Shown here piece by piece: positions 1 to 10,345 of a stretch of 37,990 bases of DNA. The position numbers were made by a program, and so were the translations under genes. The notes beneath the pieces were generated by a model. That model searched no databases. It was not told the DNA's origin and saw nothing but the letters and a program-made list of their open reading frames with translations. Source of the DNA: Chara braunii (taxonomy: Eukaryota > Streptophyta > Charophyceae > Charales > Characeae); assembly GCA_003427395.1 (NCBI GenBank), contig BFEA01000010.1:6339546-6377535 (forward strand), in the 5' to 3' direction. How positions within the stretch are numbered: the stretch's first letter is position 1; the number at the start of each line of letters is the position of its first letter.

Positions 1-801
1 CACATATACGTGAGGCCGACATTGCATGCTGGAAATAGAGGCCGAAGATGCCAATGGGAAACCGGTCCACTATCTGAATCTGGACGCAGGCCTGGATGAA
101 AGAGGCACAACTGTACTTCGTGGGCCCCAACCACATGGGGCCTGGGTACAGATAGTGCGGCCCAGACGCAGGCTCAAGGGAGGCCGCCCACACGCAACAC
201 TGGCATATCATAGGCAGAGAGGGCGAGTGGGCAGGGATCTTGGCCATTGCAAGCAAAGCCGACACGCTGCTGCATTGCGAGTGTGCCTGCGCTGCGCTAG
301 GCTAAGCGAGGGCAGGTTGGCGCTAAGCGGTGGAGCGCAGCTTGGGCGCAGGGCGCTGGTGGCCATAGTCGGGCTGCCTGTGGGTGCAGAGGAGGTGAAG
401 GGCGAAGGTGTTCTTCGAATGTGAAGGGCGTTGTGTGGGATAACAAGGGAGAGTGAGGGAGAAGAGAGAGACGTACCTGGAGGAGAGGAGGTCGACATTG
501 GTGTTGACATCATCACTCGCTGGTCGTCAAGTTGTCTGGTTATTTCCATGTTGTAGTTGTAGTGATAGGCTGTAGAGTAGGTAGGGCGCCTGGCGCCGTT
601 CAAGCGAGAGAGCTACATTGGGTTATGATGTTGGTGTTGCCCGATTGGGCTTTGACATTGATTCACGATTCTTCTGTATCGTTCTCAAATGGATGGTTAC
701 TCGGTTCCATTGTGCTATCTGCTCTTGCTTTGACTACTTGGACTTCAGTGTGATTTTACAATCTGGATTTTTGTGCTTCGTCCACATTCATATTCCTTGC
801 A
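1..801 (+). repeat. 5' LTR (partial) of the chromovirus
   Basis: Base 1 aligns with base 13767 of the downstream LTR, and the match runs colinearly to the terminal TGCA at 798-801. The missing left part should be about 245 bp. Differences from the 3' copy are mainly transitions, with a 3-bp indel near 209. Short open frames here recur in the 3' LTR and are not genes. Confidence 0.92.
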
Positions 802-804
802 TTT

Positions 805-816
805 TGGTATCAGAGC
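805..816 (+). other. Primer-binding site for initiator-Met tRNA
   Basis: TGGTATCAGAGC lies 3 bases after the LTR end. It is the standard complement of the plant initiator-methionine tRNA 3' end, which primes minus-strand cDNA synthesis in many plant LTR retrotransposons. Confidence 0.9.
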
Positions 817-2065
817 TGGTTTGATTCGCTGCTTACTTCGTGCGCCGCGTTACACAGACTTGGTGCGTTGACGATGCTTCTTTGCAGTTGGTACTTGTGA
901 CGTGGGTACAAAAATAGGCGCGCGACCGAGGTACAGAAGCGCGCACCGGAAGGTTTTACGGCATGGGTTGCCGTGGTTACAACGGAATGTATGATTGGTG
1001 ATGAGAGCATGCTGATGTGGCATTTAACTGAGGTGGCACTGCATTGCGTTGTGAGTGGTACCGAGGCTACGACCGGTCATCAAATGCACACTCAGCTCAA
1101 TTGGTGAGAAATTTGTGGTTGGGGGCAACTATCTTCAGGTACGTTGTTCCCTTACCTTATCTACCCTCTCAATCTCTTCTTACCGCGAGGAAGTAAGTCC
1201 AACTTGAGAGTCCTCTCTTTTGGTGAGGTGACGTGTGCGCGCTACCTTGAGAGACGAAAATCTTCCCGGAAGCATCTGGAAGGAGAAAGGGCGGTGCCTC
1301 TGAAGGGCCCTGGTTGAAGCACTTGGGTCACGGTCACCATGCCAACCTAATGGGAGTAGGTCACGCATGCGATGGCTGCTTGTCCATTTTGGCACTTAGC
1401 TGCGCTATAAAAGTCGTGCCGGGTGTGCCAGCCCATAAGAGACGCTTACCAGACCGTCTATAAATACTTCTGGCTGGGGACTTGGTGTTGATACTGGTTG
1501 TGATCGTCGTCGTGTTCGCGACGTTACATAATTCCTGAGGAGATGGGGGCTCTCCTTAAATCCCTCCTCATCAGCCAGATCAAACCGGGTAGCAAGGCTC
1601 GTTCCGTACGAGGGTAAATAAGAGTAAATAGGCTGGCTTGCTCGGCAATAACTTGGGGCACAGGGGTGGGCCGACATTACACACGAAGACACTGCTGCTC
1701 AAAGATGCTCTTCGGTATGTTGGATTGAGGGGAGGGTAGGTTCTAATTGGTGCTCAACTGTAAATAAAACCATTTCTACCATGCATACATCTGCAACATG
1801 ATTTAATTTTATTCTTTGATTAGTTGGTGGACCATTGTATACTACTATAGCTGGTTCTATCTCAAGCTGTTGTAAGTGAATTAATCAATGATAGGATTAG
1901 ACTATGTGTACAGCCAGTGATAATGTTGTTGTCGACCGCTTGAAATAGTAGCATTTGGTTTTCTGTCGGACACAAACTATTTTTAAAAAATTAAGTGTCG
2001 GTCAAACATATGATGTGGTAGGACTTCTCAAGAAGATTCTAGTGTAGACAGTGTATGCATAGCTC
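817..2065 (+). other. 5' leader of the chromovirus, no gene seen
   Basis: This 1.25-kb stretch lies between the primer-binding site and the first gag ATG. No reading frame of note is seen on either strand. It probably held the packaging and translation leader of the element RNA. Confidence 0.6.
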
Positions 2066-4072
2066 ATGAGTGAATCCGACAGCGATGAGGGTAGAGTTGA
2101 CGATGGTAGAGTAACACGATTGAGATCACGTAGGATCCCGTACGTGTTTCAGTACCTGGACACCGAGACAGAGAGACGGCTTAGGGCCGAAGCTATAGCC
2201 CGTGCTCGAGCACCGAGAGTGAGGACAGCAGCAGCTGTTGCACAAGAGTTAGCAGCAGCTAACGCAGCAGCAAGGCAAGCGGCGGCATCAGCAATGGCTA
2301 CCGCGGCAGCAACCAATGGTGCCACTTCGTCTGCCACTCAGTTGGGAATGCTCACTGGGTCCGTGGGTAGTTCCAGTGTCGCAGGTTCTAGTCACTCCAC
2401 CAGTCAAATGACGGGCTCGCAGTTAAGCCCACTGACCCCATGCCAGCAGGAGTTGATGGAACTCCAACAAGTTGAAAGGATTCGCACTAGGCTAGAGAGG
2501 GAACTGAAGGAAGCTGCTGATAGAGAAAAGGAGATTAGAGATAGGACAGTCAGATTGGAAACGGTAGAGGCAATGGATGAGTCAACTATGAACGACCATG
2601 TAAGAGTGTTGAGGTCTAACTTGCTGTCGTTGCATGCGCATGTAGACAGTAGGATGGACTTCATGCAGGACACTTTGGATCAGATATTGGCTCAGTTGCA
2701 GCAGCTTGGACCAAGGCTGCCCGCAATTGCAATATCGTCGCTCCCTATGTCGGCGATGATAGGCACCTACCCCCATGCTGGCGCATAACCAAGTGGTTCG
2801 TCAGCAGCAGCATCTCAGACTGTTTCTTTTACTTCTTCCGGTCATGCGGTGGCAGCTACTCCACCACCGCAACAACAACCTGTTCCACCACAGGGACAGC
2901 AGCAAGGCCCATGGTACCCAAAGACCCCAATGAAACCATCTGTCGCCTTCTCTGGTGAGAAGAAGGACGAGGAGCTCAATACATGGTTGAGAACGGTTCC
3001 AATGTGGGTAAGGGCAAAGAGGACTTTGCAGGAGGAGGAAGTGATTACTGCTGCATCTTACCTTGAGGGTAAGACAGCCAAATAGCTAGACGGGATTATA
3101 GCAAAAGCTGGGTTTGGGAGACGCATGGCAGATTGGGCTAAGACCATGACGTTAGATGAGTTCATAGACATGGTAGAAACTCGCTTGCATAATCCACAGC
3201 AGGCCCAGATTGCCACTGACGCCATAATAAGACTAGACCAGTGACGGTACAAGTCTGTTAGGGAGCTTACGACTACCGTGGAAAATCTCATCGTAGTCCC
3301 AGACATTCGCTATGATGACCAGGTCTTATTGACCATGTTCGTGAGATGTCTTCCAGAGAATCTCAGAACACAGTTGGCCAGCGAGGCACGCCTCGAGTAT
3401 CACACCTTTGAGTCCTTCTCTAGAAAGGCCCTAGACTTGGAGGCTACTCTAGGAAGTGCTCAACCTAAGAAGAAGAGTCCACAGGAATGGAAGAAGAAGG
3501 GGAGTCGACTTATGATGGTTGAGACCGACAGGACTCAAACCGAGGTTGAGGACCTTTCTGACCTGATGGACACCACAGAGTATGATGACGAGGAATCTGT
3601 TGAGGGTAACACCCTTGCCGCGGTAGTAAAAGGTAAGGCAAGTGGCCGAGGGAAGGGTCACCAAAAGAGTCAAAAGCAGACCGCCTCCAATCAGTCCAAA
3701 GTTGTTGATTGGGTCAAGGCTGGTTTAGCTCAAGATGTGTGGCGGGACCGAAGAGTGTGTGGGGCCTGCATCAACTGTGGTGAGTATGGTCACACCCTTG
3801 CCGCGGTAGTAAAAGGTAAGGCAAGTGGCCGAGGGAAGGGTCACCAAAAGAGTCAAAAGCAGACCGCCTCCAATCAGTCAAAAGTTGTTGATTGGGTCAA
3901 GGCTGGTTTAGATCAAGATGTGTGGCGGGACCGAAGAGTGTGTGGGGCCTGCATCAACTGTGGTGAGTATGGTCACACCCAGTAAAAGTGCAAGAACGCC
4001 AAGGTCACGCAGAAGATACCCCCTAAGGTAGGGGTACCTTCTTCCCAGGCTTCTAGCTCGGGAAACATGTGA
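2066..4072 (+). pseudogene. gag: Chromovirus gag (capsid and nucleocapsid), with four internal stops
   Basis: The frame opens at ATG 2066 and stays the same through four stops: TAA 2786, TAG 3083, TGA 3242 and TAA 3983. It ends at a TGA right after the ATG at 4067. The N-terminal 240 codons are Arg/Ala-rich and then coiled-coil-like (about residues 125-200). A Pro/Gln linker follows. A retrotransposon-gag capsid region covers about 2940-3440 (AFSGEKKDEELNTWL; then the LPENLRTQL stretch), followed by a basic linker and a CX2CX4HX4C zinc knuckle (CINCGEYGHT, 3950-3979; the last Cys lies after the 3983 stop). The preceding 61 codons are tandemly duplicated. The first three stops each sit where a C-to-T change in CAA, CAG or CGA explains them. 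Confidence 0.88.
3609..3974 (+). repeat. In-frame 183-bp tandem duplication in gag
   Basis: Copy 1 (3609-3791) and copy 2 (3792-3974) differ at about two positions: TCC/TCA in one Ser codon and GCT/GAT in an Ala/Asp codon. The unit is exactly 61 codons, so the frame is kept. It carries the basic linker and most of the zinc knuckle. The first knuckle loses its last Cys because the duplication joint falls after the His-Thr pair. Confidence 0.95.
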
Positions 4073-4366
4073 GGCCGGTGGAAGTTTTAGCTGCTTCTAC
4101 TCATGGTGAAGTGAGCCAAATACCCTCCCCACTTCATGAGAAGGCCATAGCTAATGACTCTTTAGTCACCCTGCAGACTCATCCAGACCAAACTATACTC
4201 TGTACGTTGGATGTGTCTGATGCCTTAGCACAAGCGGTTATCACCTACCTGAAATTTCAGGGATGAAAAAGGTGAAGTGGGAATATTGTTGTGTTTTGCT
4301 TGCCCTGAATTTAGGGTGGGGGATGTGTTCTTCATGGTGAAAAAAGAAAGTTGCGATGATGAATGA
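4069..4366 (+). pseudogene. Gag-protease linker remnant
   Basis: After the gag frame closes, a shifted frame (from 4069) reads RPVEVLAASTHGE and ends YLKFQG with a TGA at 4264. The original frame then resumes from 4262 (DEKGEVGILLCFACPEF) and stops at TGA 4364. The two overlapping frames read as one continuous protein segment broken by small indels. It leads directly into the tandem-repeat array, and the next recognisable coding sequence is protease at about 9995. I recognise no catalytic motif in it. Confidence 0.6.
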
Positions 4367-4394
4367 GGATTGTGAGGTTGTGTTGTTCATTACT

Positions 4395-4880
4395 TCAGAT
4401 GCATTTAGGCGAGGCAATTTTAGGGGAGGGGCCTACACTAATTTCACCACTTCATTTTTTTCACAGCTTTCAGGGTCTCAAATGAAGGGAGGGGGCAATT
4501 TGAGGACTTCATTAATTCACATAGGCGAGGCAATTTTAGGGGAGGGGCCTACACTAATTTCACCACTTCAATTTTTTCACAGTTTTTAGGGTCTCAAGGG
4601 GAGGGAGGGGGCAATCTGAGGACTTCATTAATTTCACCTAGGGGAGGCAATTTTAGGGGAGGGACCTACACTAATTTCACCACTTCAGTTTTTCACAGTT
4701 TTCAGGGTCTCAAGGGGAGGGAGGGGGCAATTTCAGGACTTCACTAATTTCACCTAGGCGAGGCAATTTTAGGGGAGGGGCCTACACTAATTTCACCACT
4801 TCACTTTTTTCACAGCTTTCAGGGTCTCAAGGGGAGGGGGGGGCAATTTCAGGACTTCACTAATTTCACCTAAGCGAGAC
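4395..4880 (+). repeat. 116-bp tandem array (about four copies)
   Basis: The motif GAGGCAATTTTAGGGG recurs near 4411, 4527, 4644, 4760 and (diverged) 4876, a spacing of 116-117 bp. Each unit also holds TTCACCACTTC and a G-rich AGGGAGGGGGCAAT block. It shares the gcaattt / ttcactaatttcaccacttc core with the adjoining 80-bp satellite, so the two are probably related. Confidence 0.88.
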
Positions 4881-6220
4881 AATTTTGGGGAGGGTTGGTT
4901 TCAGGCCTTTACTATTTTTACCACTTCAGTACATTCACATATTTCACCATCGTGCAATCCAAGAGAAAGGAGGGCGCAAGGGGCAATTTCAGGCCTGCAC
5001 TACCTTCACCACTTACGTACGTTCACATTTTTCATCATCGTCCAAGCCAAGGAGGGTCAATTTCAAACCTTCACTACTTTCACCACTTCACGCTGTTCAC
5101 TTCTTTCACTATCGTACAAGCGGAGAGAAAGGAGGGGCAAGGGGCAATTTCAGGCCTTCGCTACTTTCACTACTTCAGCCTGTTCACTTCTTTCACTATC
5201 GTGCAAGCAAAGAGAAAGGAGGGGCGAGGGGCAATTTCAGACCTTCACTACTTTCACCACTTCACTACCTTCACATATTTCACCATCGTCCAAGCCAATG
5301 GAAAGGAGGGGCAATTTCAAGCCTTCACTACTTTCACCACTTCACTACCTTCACATATTTCACCATCGTCAGACCTTCACTACTTTCAGCACTTTACTAC
5401 CTTCACATTTTTTATCATCGTTCAAGACAAGGGAAAGGAGGGGCAATTTCAGGCCTCCACTACTTTCACCACTTCAGTACGTTCACAATTTTCATCATCG
5501 TCCAAGCCAAAAGAAAAAAGGGGCAGTTTCAGGCCTTCACTATTTTCACGACTTCAGCCTGTTCATTTTTTTCAATATCGTGCAAGCAAAGAGAAAGGAG
5601 GGGCGAGGGGCAATTTCAGGCCTTCACTACTTTCACCACTTCAGTACCTTAAGATATTTCACCATCGTCCAAGCCAATGGAAAGGAGGGGCAATTTCAGG
5701 CCTTCACTACTTTCACCACTTCAGCCTGTTCACATTTTTCATCGTCGTTCAAGCCAAGGGAAACGAGGGGCAGTTTCACGCCTTCACCACTTTCACCACT
5801 TTAGCCTGTTCACAATTTTCATCGTAGCCCAAGCCTAGGGAAAGGAGGGGCAGTTTCATGCCTTCACCACTTTCACCACTTCAGCCTGTTCACAATTTTC
5901 ATCGTCGTCCAAGCCAAGGGAAAGGAGGGGCAGTTTCAAGCCTTCACTACTTTCACCACTTCACCCTGTTCACAATTTTCATCGTCGCCCAAGCCAAGGG
6001 AAAGGAGGGGCAGTTTCAGGTCGTCAATACTTTCCCCACTTTAGCCTGTTCACATATTTCATCGTCGTCCAAACCAAGGGAAAGGAGGGGCAGTTTCAGG
6101 CCTTCACCACTTTCACCACTTCAGCCTGTTCACAATTTTCATCGTCGTCCAAGCCAAGGGAAAGGAGGGGCAGCTTCATGCCTTCACCACTTTCACCACT
6201 TCACCCTGTTCACATTTTTC
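4881..6220 (+). repeat. 80-bp satellite, left arm (plus orientation)
   Basis: About 16 units each contain TTCACTACTTTCACCACTTC, a TTCATCGTCGTCCAAGCC-like segment and GGAAAGGAGGGGCA. Spacing is 80-88 bp at first, where some units carry an extra GGGGCAA block, and becomes exactly 80 bp from about 5811 (CACAATTTTC at 5811, 5891, 5971, 6131). No stop codon recurs in this sense, so long open frames of low-complexity protein run through it. I do not treat these as genes. Confidence 0.93.
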
Positions 6221-6264
6221 TTCCCCTTGGCTTGGACGGCGATGAAATTTGTGAACAGGGTGAA
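6201..6264. repeat. Head-to-head inversion joint of the satellite
   Basis: The left arm stops after CACATTTTTC at 6220 and the right arm begins at 6221 with CTTGGCTTGGAC-type sequence. TCACCCTGTTCACA (from 6201) is mirrored by TGTGAACAGGGTGA (to 6263), leaving a spacer of about 20-35 bases that could form a stem-loop. The two arms make a potential hairpin more than 1.3 kb long per strand. Confidence 0.88.
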
Positions 6265-9200
6265 GTGGTGAAAGTAGTGAAGACCTGAAACTGCCCCTCC
6301 TTCCCCTTGGCTTGGATGCCGATGAAAATTGTGAACAGTCTGAAGTGGTGAAAGTAGTGAAGGCCTGAAACTGCCCGTCCTTCCCCTTGGCTTGGACGAC
6401 GATGAAAGAAGTCAACAGGGTGAAGTGGTGAAAGTAGTGAAGGTCTGAAACTGCCCTTCCTTGGCTTGGACGACGATGAAAAAAGTGAACAAGGTGAAGT
6501 GGTGAAAGTAGTGAAGGCTTGAAACTGCCCTTCCTTCCCCTTGGCTTTGATGGCGATTAAAGAAGTGAACAGGGTGAAGTGGTGAAAGTAGTGAACGCCT
6601 GAAACTGCCCCTCCTTCCCCTTGGCTTGGATGACGATGAAAGAATTGGACAGGCTAAAGTGGTGAAAGTAGTAAAGGTCTGAAACTGCCCCTCCTTCCCC
6701 TTGGCTTGGACGACGATGAAAGAAGTGAACAGGGTGACGTGGTGAAAGTAGTGAAGGCCTGAAACTTCCCCCTCTTTCCCCTTTGTTTGGACGATAAAAG
6801 AAGTGAACATGGTGAAGTGGTGAAAGTAGTGAAGGTCTGAAACTGCCCCTCTTTCCCCTTGGCTTGGACGACGATGAAAGAAGTGAACAAGGTGAAGTGG
6901 TGAAAGTAGTGAAGGCCTGAAACTGCCCCTCCTTCCCCTTGGCTTGGACGACGATGAAAGAAGTGAACAAGGTGAAGTGGTGAAAGTAGTGAAGGCCTGC
7001 AACTGCCCCTCCTTCCCCTTGGCTTGGACGACGATGAAAGAAGTGAACAGGGTGAAGTAGTGAAAGTAGTGAAGGCCTGAAACTGCCCCAGATCCCTTCC
7101 CGCGATCTTGAATACCCCTTGGCTTGGACGGCGATGAAAGAAGTGAACAGGGTGAAGCGGTGAAAGTAGTGAAGGCCTGAAACTGCCCCCCTTTCTCCTT
7201 GGCTTGGACGGCAATGAAAGTTTGCGAACATATTGAAGTGGTGAAAGTAGTGAAGGCCTGAAACTGCCCCTCCTTCCACTTGGCTTGAACAACAATGAAA
7301 AAAGTGAACAGGGTGAAGTGGTGAAAGTAGTGACGGCCTGAAACTGCCCCTCCTTCCCCTTGGCTGGGACGACGATGAAAGAAGTGAACAGGGTGAAGTG
7401 GTAAAAGTAGTGAAGGCCTGAAACTGCCCCTTGGCTTGGACGACGATAAAAGAAGTGAACGGGCTGAAGTAGTGAAAGTAGTGAAGGCCTGAAACTACCC
7501 CTCCTTCCCCTTGGCTTGGACAGCGATGAAAATTGTGAACAGGATGAAGTGGTGACAGTAGTGAAGGCCTGAAACTGCCCCTCCTTCCCCTTGGCTTGGA
7601 CGGCGATGAAAATTGTGAACAGGCTGAAATGGTGAAAGTAGTGAAGGCCTGAAACTGCCCCTCCTTCCGCTTGGCTTGGATGGCGATGAAAATTGTGAAC
7701 AGGTGGAAGCCGTGAAAGTAGTGAAGGTCTGAAACTGCCCCTTCTTCCCCTTGGCTTGGACGACGGTGAAAGAAGTGAACATGGTGAAGTGGTGAAGGTT
7801 TGAAACTGCCCCTCCTTCCCCTTGGCTTGGACGGCGATGAAAGAAGTGAACAGACTGAAGTGGTGAAAGTAGTGAAGGCCTGAAACTGCCCCTCCTTCCC
7901 CTTGGCTTGGACGACGATGAAAGAAGTGAACAGGCTGAAGTGGTGGAAGTAGTGAAGGTCTGAAACTGCCCATCCTTCCCCTTGGCTTGGACGACAATGA
8001 AAATTATGAACAGGATGAAGTGGTGAAAGTAGTGAAGGCGTGAAACTGCCCCTTCTTTCCCTTGGCTTAGACAGCGATGAAAGAAGTGAACACGTGGAAG
8101 TGGTGAAAGTGGTGAAGGCCTGAAACTGCCCCTCCTTCCCCTTGGCTTGGACAGCGATGAAAATTATGAACACGCTGAAGTGGTGAAAGTAGTGAAGACC
8201 AGAAATTGGTCCTCCTTCCCCTTGGCTTGGACGACGAAGTGAACAGGGTGAAGTGGTAAAAGTCGTGAAGGCCTGAAATTGCCCATCCTTCCCCTTGGCG
8301 CGGACGGCGATGAAAGAAGTGAACAGAGTGAAGTGGTGAAAGTAGTGAAGGCATGAAACTGCCCCTCCTTCCTCTTGGCTTGGACGACGATGAAAATTGT
8401 GAACAGGTTAAACTGGTGAAAGTAGTGAAGGCCTGAAACTGCCCCTCGTTCCCCTTGGCTTGAACGACGATGAAAGAAGTGAACAGGGTGAAGTGGTGAA
8501 AGTTGTGAAGATCCGAATCTGTTTCTTCTTCCCCTTGGCTTTGATGGCGATGAAAGACATGAACAGGGTGAAGTGGTGAAAGCAATGAAGGCATGAAACT
8601 GTCCCTCCTTCCCCTTGGCTTGGATGGCGATGAAAGAAGTGAACAGGCTGAAGTGGTGAAAGTAGTGAAGGCCTGAAAATGCCCCTCCTTCCCCTTCGCT
8701 TGGACGGCGATGAAAGAAGTGAACAGGGTGAAGTGGTGAAAGTAGTGAAGGCCTGAAACTGCCCCTCCTTCCCCTTGGCTTGAACGGCGATGAAAGAAGT
8801 GAAGAGGGTGAAGTGGAAAAAGTAGTGAAGGCCTGAAACTGCCCCTCCTTCCCCTTGGCTTGAACGACAATGAAAGAAGTGAACAGGGTGAAGTGGTGAA
8901 AGTAGTGAAGGTCTGAAACTACCCCTCCTTCCCCTTGGCTTGGACGGCGATGAAAGAAGTGAACAGGGTGAAGTGGTGAAAGTAGTGAAGGCTTGAAATT
9001 GCCCCTCCTTCTCTTTGGCTTGGACGGCGATGAAAGAAGTGAACGGGCTGAAGTGGTGAAAATAGTGAATGCCTGAAACTGCCCCTCCTTACCCTTGGCT
9101 TGGACGACGATGAAATTTGTGAACATGTTGAAGTGGTGAAAGTAGTGAAGGGTTGAAACTGCCCCTCCTTCCCCTTGGCTTGGACGACGATGAAAGAAGT

Positions 9201-9800
9201 GAACGGGGTGAAGTGGTGAAAGTAGTGAAGGCCTGAAACTGCCCCTCCTTCGCCTTGGCTTGGACGACGATGAAAGAAGTGAACAGGGTGAAGTGGTGAA
9301 AGTAGTGAAGGCCTGAAACTGCCCCTCCTTCCCCTTGGCTTGGACGGCGATGAAANNNGNGAACAGGGTGAAGTGGTGAAAGTAGTGAAGGCCTGAAACT
9401 GCCCCTCGTTCCCCTTGGCTTGGACGGCGATGAAAATTGTGAACAGGGTGAAGTGGTGAAAGTTGTGAAGGCCTGAAACTGCCCCTCCTTCCCCTTAGGT
9501 TGGACGGTGATGAAAATTGTGAACAAGATGAAGTGGTAAAAGTAGTGAAGGCATGAAACTGCCCCTCCTTCCCCTTGGCTTGGACAGCGATGAAAGAAGT
9601 GAACAGGGTGAAGTGGTGAAAGTAGTGAAAGCCTGAAACTGCCCCTCCTTCCCCTTGGCTTGGACGACAATGAAAATTGTGAACAGGCTGAAGTGATGAA
9701 AGTAGTGAAGGCCTGAAACTGCCCCTCCTTCCCCTTGGCTTGGACGGTGATGAAAGAAGTGAACGGGCTGAAGTGGTGAAAGTAGTGAAGGCCTGAAACT
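6221..9800 (-). repeat. 80-bp satellite, right arm (inverted orientation)
   Basis: About 44 copies of the same unit as the left arm, now reverse-complemented. GAACAGGGTG-like segments fall every 80 bp exactly over long stretches (8881, 8961, 9041, and on to 9761). Some units are shortened, for example near 7425 and 8235. One unit carries a unique insertion at about 7088-7113. Bases 9356-9360 include Ns, as expected for a region that is hard to assemble. All three minus-strand frames stay open for long stretches. Confidence 0.95.
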
Positions 9801-9994
9801 GCTTCACCGAGAGGATGTTCTTGCTAATTTGGTTATAGAACATATGAGGAAAAGGTCGACACTGTAAATCTTGAAACTTTTCAAAGTTGCTGGTGAAAGT
9901 ACACGTTTGAAGTGAGAAAATACATGACTGCGAGTCATGAACTACTAGCGCTGTGAAAAAAAGAGGATTCGTTAACCTTCTCTCTGCCTTATAA
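9801..9994 (+). other. Degraded chromovirus sequence between satellite and protease
   Basis: The satellite ends abruptly after the GCCTGAAACT of its last unit. The next 190 bp have stops in every forward frame, with short protein-like pieces such as HREDVLANLVIEH and LKLFKVAGEST. This fits a remnant of the protease upstream region. No complete frame is visible. Confidence 0.45.
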
Positions 9995-10345
9995 GATTTA
10001 GAAAGTGAGTGGTCAAGCAAGGACCCTCGAGAATCTTGGGTGGCACTAAGAAAAGGTCCTAGAGGGGAACATTTCATCGTGGAAGTTGCTGTAGGTGACT
10101 GCAAATGTGGTGCCTTTATAGTCATCGGCTCCGCACAGAATTACATAAGTCGCGACTGTTTGGAAAGGTTGCACCTACCGTGAGAGGACCGGGTACAACA
10201 CCTTAGTAGACCGGTAGCATCTACTTTGGCCAATAAGGAGCGCATGATTGTCACAGACTATATCAAGAATGTAGGAGGGGAACTTAATCATAAGATTTCG
10301 TTCCTGATTAGCGATGACTTACCATTCGATATGTTGTTAGGAATG
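9995..10345 (+). pseudogene. pol: Chromovirus protease (aspartic), active site lost
   Basis: The frame leading into reverse transcriptase reads VGDCKCGAFIVIGSAQNYIS around 10095-10155. In the retropepsin family this is the catalytic D-[ST]-G loop followed by a hydrophobic strand. Here the two key residues are Val and Ile (codons 10121-10126), so the catalytic Asp is missing. A TGA at 10181 follows. The flap and C-terminal half (SFLISDDLPFDMLLGMYYL, about 10295-10350) are well preserved. A protease like this would release Gag and Pol proteins in the particle; this copy could not. Confidence 0.75.

Noticed and set aside
26-1010. Open frames in and after the 5' LTR (also 13603-14615)
   Set aside because: The same frames recur in both LTRs, overlap on opposite strands and show no protein family; LTRs are not expected to code here.
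4395-9800. CRISPR-like array
   Set aside because: There are no short direct repeats separated by unique spacers; the whole 80-bp unit is repeated, and the surroundings are eukaryotic retroelement sequence.
8164-10125. 653-codon minus-strand open frame, and similar long frames at 6557-8173, 6654-7997 and 4895-5827
   Set aside because: They are translations of the 80-bp satellite. Several frames are open at once, the product is an 80-residue low-complexity repeat, and one end runs into retroelement sequence.
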